From positions 1 through 5,933 of the forward strand of contig CAYTRT010000045.1 of the NCBI GenBank assembly GCA_964440295.1: a stretch of 5,933 bases of DNA. The letters are read 5' to 3'. Below the pieces are notes generated by a model. The model ran no database searches. It was not told the origin of the DNA and worked only from the letters and a program-made list of their open reading frames with translations. The position numbers and the translations under genes were made by a program. Position 1 is the stretch's first letter. Each line of letters opens with the position of its first letter. Shown here one piece after another: positions 1-5,815 of the stretch. Source of the stretch: CALIKS01 sp964440295 (lineage in GTDB: Archaea > Thermoproteota > Nitrososphaeria_A > Caldarchaeales > Calditenuaceae).

Positions 1-105
1 ACGAGCGTCGAGCCCTTTGGGGGGCCGATCACTGTTAGGATTGGCTCGACACAATGCGCCCTTAGTCGTTCAGTCGCCTCCTCGATTCTAGTGAAACATC
101 AGTAA
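1..105 (+). CDS. FeoA-domain protein, C-terminal part (5' end outside window)
   Basis: Frame 1 is open from the first base to a TAA stop at 103-105 and encodes 34 residues. The fragment contains PFGGPITVRIG followed by ALSRSVASSILV. This matches the end of the SH3-like FeoA domain and lines up without gaps with the C-terminal half of the next gene (PFRGPVEILVRG ... AVGRGVAEKIIV). FeoA is a small cytoplasmic partner of the FeoB iron transporter. The gene ends 15 bp before the start of the complete feoA, on the same strand, so the two are probably co-transcribed. The fragment could belong either to a stand-alone FeoA or to the C-terminal FeoA-like domain of a DtxR/MntR-type metal regulator. The visible part cannot separate these. 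The family call is fairly secure; the gene type is not. Confidence 0.7.
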   Translation, partial: TSVEPFGGPITVRIGSTQCALSRSVASSILVKHQ

Positions 106-111
106 GAGAAT

Positions 112-117
112 GGTGAT
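112..117 (+). promoter_or_regulatory. Ribosome binding site of the complete feoA
   Basis: GGTGAT matches the archaeal anti-Shine-Dalgarno sequence at the 16S rRNA 3' end. It lies 3 bases before the ATG at 121, which is rather close. It supports that start and internal translation initiation within a polycistronic mRNA. Confidence 0.4.
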
Positions 118-120
118 GGT

Positions 121-405
121 ATGGATAACTCCGAAGCGGGAAAGAGAAGGGTCCCACTAGCAGCGTTGAGGGAGGGAGAGTCCGGGACAGTAGTGTCAAT
201 TCTTCCCGGTCATGGGAGGGGCAGGTGCTGTGGATTTGTGAGGCGTGTCATGGAGATGGGATTGACGCCTGGGGCGAGGGTCACTGTTGTTAGCTCAGCG
301 CCATTTCGCGGGCCGGTAGAGATCCTTGTTAGGGGATCGAGACTAGCGGTAGGCCGCGGAGTCGCCGAGAAGATTATCGTAGAGGTTGATGAGCATAATG
401 GCTAG
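121..405 (+). CDS. feoA: Ferrous iron transport protein A (FeoA)
   Basis: This 94-residue protein has the whole FeoA SH3-like fold. A first strand precedes the VRRVMEMGLTPGARVTVV segment (about residues 40-57), the family's signature helix, turn and strand. Then come APFRGPVEILVRG (60-72) and LAVGRGVAEKIIVEV (75-89). FeoA is a cytoplasmic protein thought to act on the G-protein and membrane parts of FeoB during Fe(II) uptake. The length is slightly above the usual 75-90 residues, because of a polar N-terminal lead (1-12) and a Gly/Arg-rich loop with adjacent cysteines at 36-37 (GRGRCCG). The start is ATG with GGTGAT upstream. The stop overlaps the feoB start by 8 bp, which is strong evidence for translational coupling. 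It is the second FeoA-domain gene in a row, and the two are diverged paralogues. Confidence 0.93.
   Translation: MDNSEAGKRRVPLAALREGESGTVVSILPGHGRGRCCGFVRRVMEMGLTPGARVTVVSSAPFRGPVEILVRGSRLAVGRGVAEKIIVEVDEHNG
382..390 (+). promoter_or_regulatory. Ribosome binding site for feoB inside the feoA 3' end
   Basis: GAGGTTGAT resembles the archaeal GAGGTGAT consensus with one inserted T. It leaves 7 bases before the ATG at 398. In-frame TTG 386 and ATG 389 overlap or abut this site, so ATG 398 is the better start for feoB. Confidence 0.4.
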
Positions 406-2338
406 GACGATCAAGGTCGCCCTGGCCGGAAATGCAAATGTGGGGAAATCCGTAATCTTCAACTACCTTACCGGGCTACACCAGCACATAGGTAATTGGC
501 CAGGTAAAACAGTTGAGAAGGCTGAAGGAACACTGCATTTTAGGGGCTACACAATAGACATCATCGACCTGCCAGGAATATACTCGCTTTCGACATACTC
601 GATAGAGGAGCAGATCACAAGGGACTACATAGTGCAGGAGAAGCCGGACGTCGTCATCAACGTCATCGATGCCTCAGTCCTCGAAAGAAACCTATACTTC
701 ACTCTTCAGCTACTAGAGCTGGATAGGCCAGTAATAATAGCGCTAAACCAGATAGACCAAGCAGCCAAAAAGGGAATCCAAATAGACAATAAAAAACTAG
801 AAGAGATCCTCGGCGTGCCGGTCATACCGACAATAGCAACGAAAGGTGCAGGAATATTCCAGCTCATAGAAAAAGTGATAGAGACCGCAGAGAAAGGAGC
901 GGCAAAAAAGAAAGACTACATGAAGCTTGGAAGGGAGGTAGAGGATAGAACTGAAAAACTCGCAAAAATGATTGAGAAAGCTAATTCTCAGTATCCGCCG
1001 AGGTATGCAGCGATAAAGCTATTGGAGGGAGACGAGGCAATCGAGAGAGAAATCAATAAAGTGAGTCCTGAGATAATAAAAGTAGCTAAGAAATTTGCGG
1101 AAGAAATAGAAGAGGCAGCTGGCCAGCCATGCGCCGACCTCATAATCTCTCAAAGATACGAGATGGCCTGCAAGATAGCGAGGGAGGTCGAAAGATTCAC
1201 ACCGCCGCCTCGGCCAAAACTAGTTGATAGAATCGACGAATTGACTACGCATAGAGTCTGGGGATACCCAGTAATGATCTTCGCGCTACTCTCCACGTTC
1301 TACGTAATATTCACGGCTGGTGGATATTTATCAGAGCTTTTAAGCTCGCTCCTTTACAGCGTGGAGTCACTTATTCTAGGCATATTCGGTGCCGGCGGCG
1401 CCGGAGGGCTTGTCTGGGGTGCTTTTGAGGGAGTAGTCGCTGGGCTCACGGTAGTGATTCCATACATCCTTCCACTATACATAATTCTCTACTTGCTGGA
1501 GGATTCCGGATACATCAGCCGAGTAGCATTCTTGATGGATAGCATCATGCATAAGATGGGACTGCATGGAAAGGCATTCATCCCACTTCTCTTGGGATAT
1601 GGCTGTAACGTCCCAGCATGCATAGGATGCAGAATCCTAGAGACGCATAGAGAGAGAATAATAGCCGTGTTTGTAGTTACACTCGTCCCATGCGCGGCCA
1701 GAACTGTGATAATTCTCAGCCTAGTGGGGAAGTTCCTAGGATTGCAATGGGCCTTAGCCCTGTACTTACTCAACCTATTATTAATACTTGGGCTTGGGAG
1801 ACTGGCATTCAAGGTTCTGCCAGGCGAGCCGACGGCACTGATAATGGAGATGCACGACTATAGAGCTCCCCACCTCAAGACGGTCTTAAAACAAACGTGG
1901 TTCAGAATCCTTGAATTCATAAAATTTGCATTCCCATTAATAATTCTTGGAAGCGTCGCGATAAAGTCCATCGAGGTGTTCGGGCTTCTTGAGCCAATAT
2001 CAGTTATGCTCAGCCCCATCACCGTCGGCTGGCTTGGCCTCCCAATGGTTACGGGCATAACGCTGATCTTCGGCCTCTTGAGGAAGGAACTCACAGTCAT
2101 ACTTCTCTCTACATTGTTCGGCACATCTAATTTCCTAAAAGTTCCTGGCTTCGGGCCGGTGGGAATGGTTGTTTTCACAGTTGTCGCAATGTTTTACTTT
2201 CCATGCGTATCAACCTTCGCCACACTGGTGAAGGAGATAGGATTGAAGAGGACGCTCTTCATATCTATCTTCGAGGTATTGTTTGCAATACTGCTAGGCG
2301 GAGTCGTTTACAGAATCTTAGAAGTTATTCTTGTTTAA
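398..2338 (+). CDS. feoB: Ferrous iron transporter FeoB (GTPase-regulated Fe2+ permease)
   Basis: FeoB is a 646-residue membrane Fe(II) importer with an N-terminal G domain. G motifs visible from ATG 398 are G1 GNANVGKS (11-18), the switch I Thr in GNWPGKTVEKAEG (T38), G3 DLPG (57-60), G4 NQID (117-120) and G5 around TIATKG (145-150). A charged, mostly helical segment (about 165-275), the FeoB helical or GDI-like region, leads into a polytopic membrane part (about 288-640) with roughly 8-9 hydrophobic segments. The first Gate motif is LLLGYGCNVPA (397-407) and the second is FYFPCVSTFATLVKE (599-613). The central VPCAAR (430-435) is also typical. A short C-terminus without the Cys-rich tail of many bacterial FeoBs is common in archaea. 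Extra cysteines follow the first Gate motif (C408, C411). In-frame TTG 386 and ATG 389 are alternative starts, disfavoured by the ribosome binding site. The gene overlaps feoA by 8 bp. No feoC is visible. Confidence 0.97.
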   Translation: MARTIKVALAGNANVGKSVIFNYLTGLHQHIGNWPGKTVEKAEGTLHFRGYTIDIIDLPGIYSLSTYSIEEQITRDYIVQEKPDVVINVIDASVLERNLYFTLQLLELDRPVIIALNQIDQAAKKGIQIDNKKLEEILGVPVIPTIATKGAGIFQLIEKVIETAEKGAAKKKDYMKLGREVEDRTEKLAKMIEKANSQYPPRYAAIKLLEGDEAIEREINKVSPEIIKVAKKFAEEIEEAAGQPCADLIISQRYEMACKIAREVERFTPPPRPKLVDRIDELTTHRVWGYPVMIFALLSTFYVIFTAGGYLSELLSSLLYSVESLILGIFGAGGAGGLVWGAFEGVVAGLTVVIPYILPLYIILYLLEDSGYISRVAFLMDSIMHKMGLHGKAFIPLLLGYGCNVPACIGCRILETHRERIIAVFVVTLVPCAARTVIILSLVGKFLGLQWALALYLLNLLLILGLGRLAFKVLPGEPTALIMEMHDYRAPHLKTVLKQTWFRILEFIKFAFPLIILGSVAIKSIEVFGLLEPISVMLSPITVGWLGLPMVTGITLIFGLLRKELTVILLSTLFGTSNFLKVPGFGPVGMVVFTVVAMFYFPCVSTFATLVKEIGLKRTLFISIFEVLFAILLGGVVYRILEVILV

Positions 2339-2347
2339 GTATATTAA
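2337..2347 (+). promoter_or_regulatory. Possible TATA box ahead of nadE
   Basis: The AT-rich AGTATATTAAT is centred about 29-30 bases before the nadE ATG. That suits an archaeal promoter giving a leaderless or nearly leaderless transcript. It sits directly at the feoB stop codon in generally AT-rich sequence, so it may be chance, and nadE may simply be read through from feoB. Confidence 0.3.
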
Positions 2348-2358
2348 TTGTATGCCTC

Positions 2359-2366
2359 GAGTTGAT
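2359..2366 (+). promoter_or_regulatory. Weak ribosome binding site of nadE
   Basis: GAGTTGAT differs by one base from the archaeal GAGGTGAT consensus and ends 5 bases before the ATG at 2372. It supports that start and would allow translation from a transcript continuing from feoB. Confidence 0.4.
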
Positions 2367-2371
2367 TTGGC

Positions 2372-3175
2372 ATGTCCCTAACTCTGCCGTCAATAGACTG
2401 TCGAGAGGCTGAGAAAACGATAGTTGGCTTCATAAAGAACATGCTTGAACACTCTGGACGCAGCGGCATAGTGCTTGGAATAAGTGGGGGCATAGACTCC
2501 GCGACTGTTGCCTCGCTATGCGTAAGGGCAGTCGGGTCGTCAAGGGTTCTGGGACTCATAATGCCAACTGGCTCCACGCCTAGGGAGGATGTGAGAGATG
2601 CGGAGGAACTGGCCAGCGAGCTAGGTATAAAGAGATACATCATCGACTTATCAGTAGCGCAAGACTCTATCGCGGGGCTCTACTTAGAGGATAGTAAGCT
2701 AAGCAAGATAGCTTATGGAAACATTGCGCCTAGGCTGAGGATGACTCTCCTCTATCTCTACGCTAATAATATGGACCTGCTAGTCGTTGGGAGCGGTAAC
2801 AAGTCTGAGCTACTTGTGGGATACTTTACGAAATATGGAGATGGGGGAGTAGATATCCTACCGATAGGCGACCTATACAAGACGCATGTCAAGGAGCTTG
2901 CAAGATGGCTGGGCATACCGCAAAGTATAATCGATAAGAAACCATCAGCAGGCCTCTGGCCCGGACAGACCGATGAGGACGAGCTTGGAATTACGTATAG
3001 AGAACTGGACCTGATTCTTTACGCGCTCATAGACCTAGGTCTCGGCGTTGAGGATGTATCTATAAAAACTGGAATGGACATAGAGAAAGTCAGGCACGTC
3101 CTACGCATGGTTGAGAGAAGCGAGCACAAAAGAAAGCAACCGCCCAGCCCGTCGATTAGACATTTGTTGAGATAA
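2372..3175 (+). CDS. nadE: NH3-dependent NAD+ synthetase
   Basis: This cytosolic enzyme adenylates nicotinic acid adenine dinucleotide with ATP and amidates it with ammonia to make NAD+, the last step of NAD synthesis. The 267-residue protein is a complete single-domain NadE of the N-type ATP pyrophosphatase family. It shows the PP-loop GISGGIDSA (36-44), GNIAPRLRMTLLY (116-128), GSGNKSE (140-146), and GYFTKYGDGGVDILPIGDLYKT (150-171). It also has KPSAGLWPGQTDEDELGITY (190-209) and the C-terminal HKRKQPPSP (252-260). There is no glutaminase (C-N hydrolase) domain, so it should use free ammonia, or ammonia delivered by another protein. It lies 33 bp after feoB on the same strand, so co-transcription is possible, though a TATA-like stretch could give it its own promoter. 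No functional tie to iron uptake is evident. Confidence 0.96.
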   Translation: MSLTLPSIDCREAEKTIVGFIKNMLEHSGRSGIVLGISGGIDSATVASLCVRAVGSSRVLGLIMPTGSTPREDVRDAEELASELGIKRYIIDLSVAQDSIAGLYLEDSKLSKIAYGNIAPRLRMTLLYLYANNMDLLVVGSGNKSELLVGYFTKYGDGGVDILPIGDLYKTHVKELARWLGIPQSIIDKKPSAGLWPGQTDEDELGITYRELDLILYALIDLGLGVEDVSIKTGMDIEKVRHVLRMVERSEHKRKQPPSPSIRHLLR

Positions 3176-3215
3176 CTACCCAAAAATTAAAAAATATAAG
3201 GATAAATATGTACGA

Positions 3216-3232
3216 TTTTCGTTAATAATTTT
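3216..3232 (+). terminator. Possible T-rich termination region after nadE
   Basis: Two TTTT runs (3216-3219 and 3229-3232) lie in AT-rich DNA 40-57 bases past the nadE stop. Archaeal transcription commonly ends on short T runs without a hairpin. The runs here are short, so the call is tentative. Confidence 0.22.
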
Positions 3233-3236
3233 AAAC

Positions 3237-3271
3237 AGTCGTAATGGTATATATATCGGCTTAGTCGAATG
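3237..3271 (+). promoter_or_regulatory. kdaD promoter: TATA box flanked by AGTCG(T)AATG repeats
   Basis: TATATATAT at 3248-3256 is the best TATA box in the 115 bp gap. It is centred about 39 bases before the ATG at 3291, predicting a transcript start near 3278 and a leader of about 13 nt. AGTCGTAATG (3237-3246) and AGTCGAATG (3263-3271) form an imperfect direct repeat, 26 bases apart, on either side of the TATA box. A protein bound there could interfere with TBP/TFB or recruit them. The TATA box is reasonably supported; the operator reading is inference. Confidence 0.5.
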
Positions 3272-3290
3272 ATTTAACACAAAGCGGGAA

Positions 3291-4208
3291 ATGCGCATAG
3301 TAAGGTTCTATGTTCCGAGACTCGGAGTAAGGATGGGCGTCGTCGATGACGACGAGGTAGTTGACATCACGCGAATACTGGGAGCCAAGAAAACGTCCTT
3401 TTTAGAACTAGTTAGACTCGCCTATAGAGAAGGCCTCAGCGTTAGTAGCTTCGTGGAGAAGAGGCTGAGAAATAAGTCAGCAAAGAGATATAGATATGCG
3501 GAGCTCGACGTCGAGCCGGACGGAGGCAGACCGCACCTCGTCATTCCTATCAATCCACCTGAGGTTTGGGGAGCCGGCGTCACGTATCTCAGGAGCAAGG
3601 ACGCGCGGGAATACGAGACGAGGGCGAAGGGCGTGTATGACATGGTATACGAGGCTGAGAGGCCCGAGATATTCCTCAAGGCAACTAAGTCTAGGTGTGT
3701 GGGGCCGAATCAAGAGGTCTACATCAGGAGCGACTCAAACTGGACCGTTCCAGAGCCGGAGCTCTCACTCGTCCTCGGCCCAAACCTAGAGATCGCGGGA
3801 TACACGGTGGGCAACGATGTCTCGGCGAGGGATATTGAGGGCGAGAACCCGCTCTACTGTCCACAGGCAAAAATCTACAAGAATGCATGCGCAATCGGCC
3901 CAGCAATACTGGCCTCTGACTCGGTCGATGATCCCAGAAACTTGAAGATAGAGATGAGGATCATCAGGGATGGGAAAACAGTCTTTCATGGAGAGACCAA
4001 CACGGGGAACATGAAGAGAACACTAGAGGAGCTGAGAAGCTACCTGCTTAGGGACAACCCTGTCCCTCCGGGCTCGGTCTTCATGACCGGCACGGGGATA
4101 GTCCCGCCCGACGACTTTTCACTCCAAAACAACGACGTCGTAGAAATAACGATAGAGAAGATCGGGACGCTCAGAAATAGAGCAGTCAAACCTAAAAAGC
4201 TACGTTAA
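3291..4208 (+). CDS. kdaD: 2-keto-3-deoxy-D-arabinonate (pentonate) dehydratase, FAH superfamily
   Basis: This predicted cytosolic enzyme removes water from 2-keto-3-deoxy-pentonate to give 2-oxoglutarate semialdehyde (2,5-dioxopentanoate) in oxidative pentose breakdown. The 305-residue protein has a short N-terminal domain (1-80) and an FAH catalytic domain (about 85-298). Likely Mg2+ ligands are E155 and E157 in VPEPELSLVLG and D176 in GYTVGND. SARDIEGENPLYCPQAKIY (178-196), with K194, resembles the active-site region I recall for Sulfolobus KdaD and differs from ordinary fumarylacetoacetases. TGNMKRTLEEL (238-248) and MTGTGIVPPDDF (265-276) complete the fold. ATG 3291 fits both the short leader and the usual MRIVRF-type start. 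The convergent neighbour encodes the enzyme for the next step, which strengthens the call. Other FAH activities (acylpyruvate or 2-hydroxyhepta-diene-dioate hydrolysis or isomerisation) are less likely but not excluded. Confidence 0.83.
   Translation: MRIVRFYVPRLGVRMGVVDDDEVVDITRILGAKKTSFLELVRLAYREGLSVSSFVEKRLRNKSAKRYRYAELDVEPDGGRPHLVIPINPPEVWGAGVTYLRSKDAREYETRAKGVYDMVYEAERPEIFLKATKSRCVGPNQEVYIRSDSNWTVPEPELSLVLGPNLEIAGYTVGNDVSARDIEGENPLYCPQAKIYKNACAIGPAILASDSVDDPRNLKIEMRIIRDGKTVFHGETNTGNMKRTLEELRSYLLRDNPVPPGSVFMTGTGIVPPDDFSLQNNDVVEITIEKIGTLRNRAVKPKKLR
4194..4198 (-). terminator. Possible T-run terminator for the dehydrogenase gene
   Basis: On the minus strand a TTTTT run occurs 21-25 bases past the dehydrogenase stop, inside the last codons of the convergent kdaD. 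It is a candidate archaeal-type termination site, but a five-T run alone is weak evidence. Confidence 0.2.
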
Positions 4209-4218
4209 ATTCTTGCCA

Positions 4219-5682
4219 TTAGTATCCTATGTATATGGTCTTTATCTTAGTATAGAAATCCATTACTGCCTCGCCCAGTTCTCTGAAGGTCTCTGAGCTC
4301 GACTTCTTGTATCCGCCGAAGGGTACCTGTATCTCTATGCCGATCGTGGGCTTGTTTATCTTGACGACTCCGGCCTTGATTTTGCCCATGAATTCGAAGG
4401 CCTTGTCAAGACTCTTAGTGAATATGGATGCTGCCAATCCATAATCGACTGAGTTAGCGATCTCTATAGCCTCGTCGAACGAGCTTGCAGTCATTATTGA
4501 GAGGACCGGACCAAATATCTCCTCTCTCGCGATCCTCATGTCTGGCGTGACTTCTGCAAAAACGGTCGGCTCTACGAAGTATCCCTTATCATACTCTCCG
4601 CCGGTGAGTCTTTTCCCGCCTGTCAGTAGTTTTGCGCCCTCGGAGACCCCGACATTGATGTATGAAAGCACCTTTTCTAGCTCTCGTTGACCTACGACTG
4701 GTCCTAGGTCTACTCCCTCCCTCAATCCGTTTCCAACCTTTAGTTTCCTCGCCTTCTCAACCATCTTCTTGGTGAATTCCTCGGCGATCTTGTCTAGCAC
4801 GATTGCCCTGCTGGTCGCTGTGCATACCTGTCCTGTGAGTCCAAAGGCGCCCCTCGCCACCATCTCCACGGCCCTATCGATGTCTGCATCCGGAAGAACA
4901 ATCGCTGGGTTTTTACCTCCAAGCTCAAGCATTATCCTCACGTTCTTGCCCGATGTCGATGAGAGGCGGCGGATCTCCTCTCCAACCTCTAGCGAGCCAG
5001 TAAACGTGATTGCGTCTACATTCTTGTTCGTGATCATTTCTAGTCCAACGGTTGAGCCGCTCCCGGTCACGAAGTTTATGACGCCCTTAGGTATCCCAGC
5101 CTTGACAAGCGCCTCCACAAGCATGTATCCGATTAGGGGAGTATAGGAGGCCGGCTTGAAGACCACCGTGTTTCCGCACGCCAATGCAGGCGCTATTTTC
5201 CAGGACGGGATAGCTATGGGGAAGTTCCATGGAGTTATGACTGAGACCACTCCTACTGGCTCCTTAACCGTGATTATGTGCGTCCTAGGCTCTGACGATT
5301 GAATGCTCTCACCACGAATTCTAGACGCGAGCACTCCGTAGAACCTGAAGAGGCTCACCGCCCTGTTAACCTCCACTCTACTATCATTCAGAGTCTTACC
5401 CTCCTCCCTAGTCAAAGTCGTCACTAGCTCTTCCTTCATCGAGTCAAGAATCTCCGATGCCTTAATCAGAATTCTGCCCCTCTCGGCAGGAGGTGTCTCT
5501 GCCCACTTTTCCTGAGCCTCCAAGGCCGCGGAGATCGCGTATCTCGCATCCTCCCTAGTAGAGAGCTGAAAACTGCCCAGAACATCATCTGAATCCGCCG
5601 GGTTAATGTCTAAGAACTCCTCACCACTAGAAGACTCAACGTACTCGCCATTAATAAAATTCTTATACTTTAAGGCCTGCAT
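4219..5682 (-). CDS. 2,5-dioxopentanoate / 2-oxoglutarate semialdehyde dehydrogenase (ALDH superfamily)
   Basis: This predicted cytosolic NAD(P)+-dependent enzyme oxidises 2-oxoglutarate semialdehyde to 2-oxoglutarate, the step after KdaD. From ATG 5682 it has 487 residues, normal for an ALDH. It shows TPWNFP (150-155, oxyanion N153), FKPASYTP (175-182), the Rossmann FTGSLEVG (227-234), LELGGK (252-257, general base E253), GQVCTATSR (284-292, nucleophile C287), and EEIFGPV (387-393). The C-terminal NKPTIGIEIQVPFGGYKKS (443-461) closely resembles archaeal 2-oxoglutarate semialdehyde dehydrogenases such as that of Sulfolobus. Ser179 sits where strictly NAD-dependent ALDHs often have Glu, suggesting NADP+ use. 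An in-frame GTG at 5706 would add 8 residues. I prefer ATG because a TATA box at 5709-5720 sits at leaderless distance from it and the family's N-terminus is short. A succinate-semialdehyde or glyceraldehyde dehydrogenase role is the main alternative. Confidence 0.87.
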   Translation of the reverse strand: MQALKYKNFINGEYVESSSGEEFLDINPADSDDVLGSFQLSTREDARYAISAALEAQEKWAETPPAERGRILIKASEILDSMKEELVTTLTREEGKTLNDSRVEVNRAVSLFRFYGVLASRIRGESIQSSEPRTHIITVKEPVGVVSVITPWNFPIAIPSWKIAPALACGNTVVFKPASYTPLIGYMLVEALVKAGIPKGVINFVTGSGSTVGLEMITNKNVDAITFTGSLEVGEEIRRLSSTSGKNVRIMLELGGKNPAIVLPDADIDRAVEMVARGAFGLTGQVCTATSRAIVLDKIAEEFTKKMVEKARKLKVGNGLREGVDLGPVVGQRELEKVLSYINVGVSEGAKLLTGGKRLTGGEYDKGYFVEPTVFAEVTPDMRIAREEIFGPVLSIMTASSFDEAIEIANSVDYGLAASIFTKSLDKAFEFMGKIKAGVVKINKPTIGIEIQVPFGGYKKSSSETFRELGEAVMDFYTKIKTIYIGY

Positions 5683-5708
5683 ACTCGAAACTACTGAATC
5701 ACTCACGG

Positions 5709-5720
5709 TATAAATATTTT
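5709..5720 (-). promoter_or_regulatory. Proximal TATA box of the dehydrogenase gene
   Basis: Read on the minus strand, AAAATATTTATA is centred about 30 bases before the ATG at 5682. It predicts a start near 5687 and a leader of only about 5 nt, as is common in Crenarchaeota. No Shine-Dalgarno sequence precedes ATG 5682, which is consistent with a near-leaderless mRNA. Confidence 0.5.
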
Positions 5721-5744
5721 GAGTGACAACAAGCTGAGGTGATA

Positions 5745-5760
5745 GTTATATATAATATTT
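5745..5760 (-). promoter_or_regulatory. Distal TATA-like box upstream of the dehydrogenase gene
   Basis: The minus strand reads AAATATTATATATAAC here. It would start transcription near 5723, giving a leader of about 17 nt to GTG 5706 or about 41 nt to ATG 5682. It is an alternative or second promoter. If it were the only one used, the longer GTG-initiated protein would become plausible. Confidence 0.35.
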
Positions 5761-5799
5761 GAGAAGAGCTAATTAGTCGTTATTCCCAACTATCTTCCT

Positions 5800-5804
5800 A
5801 AAAA
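5800..5804 (-). terminator. Possible T-run terminator of the edge gene
   Basis: A TTTTT run on the minus strand lies 12-16 bases past the stop of the partial minus-strand gene at the window's right edge. It is compatible with archaeal termination but weak by itself. Confidence 0.2.
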
Positions 5805-5815
5805 TTTTGTGTTTT

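Noticed and set aside
1489..2178. Minus-strand open frames of about 106 codons inside feoB.
   Set aside because: They cover the conserved membrane part of FeoB, including the first Gate motif, and have no recognisable content of their own.
3208..3225. Tiny open frame ATG TAC GAT TTT CGT TAA in the nadE-kdaD gap.
   Set aside because: Five codons without a ribosome binding site and upstream of the predicted kdaD transcript start, so it would not be on that mRNA.
3422..3989. Several open frames of 60-97 codons on both strands inside kdaD.
   Set aside because: All overlap the well-supported KdaD frame, have Arg/Ser-rich composition and show no motif.
4769..5146. A 125-codon plus-strand open frame opposite the dehydrogenase gene.
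   Set aside because: It lies wholly inside a clear ALDH gene, is rich in Ser, Thr, Pro and Leu, and resembles no family: it is an antisense shadow.
5734..5742. GAGGTGAT-type Shine-Dalgarno sequence on the plus strand upstream of the dehydrogenase gene.
   Set aside because: No start codon with a usable reading frame follows at the right distance on the plus strand, so it looks like chance.
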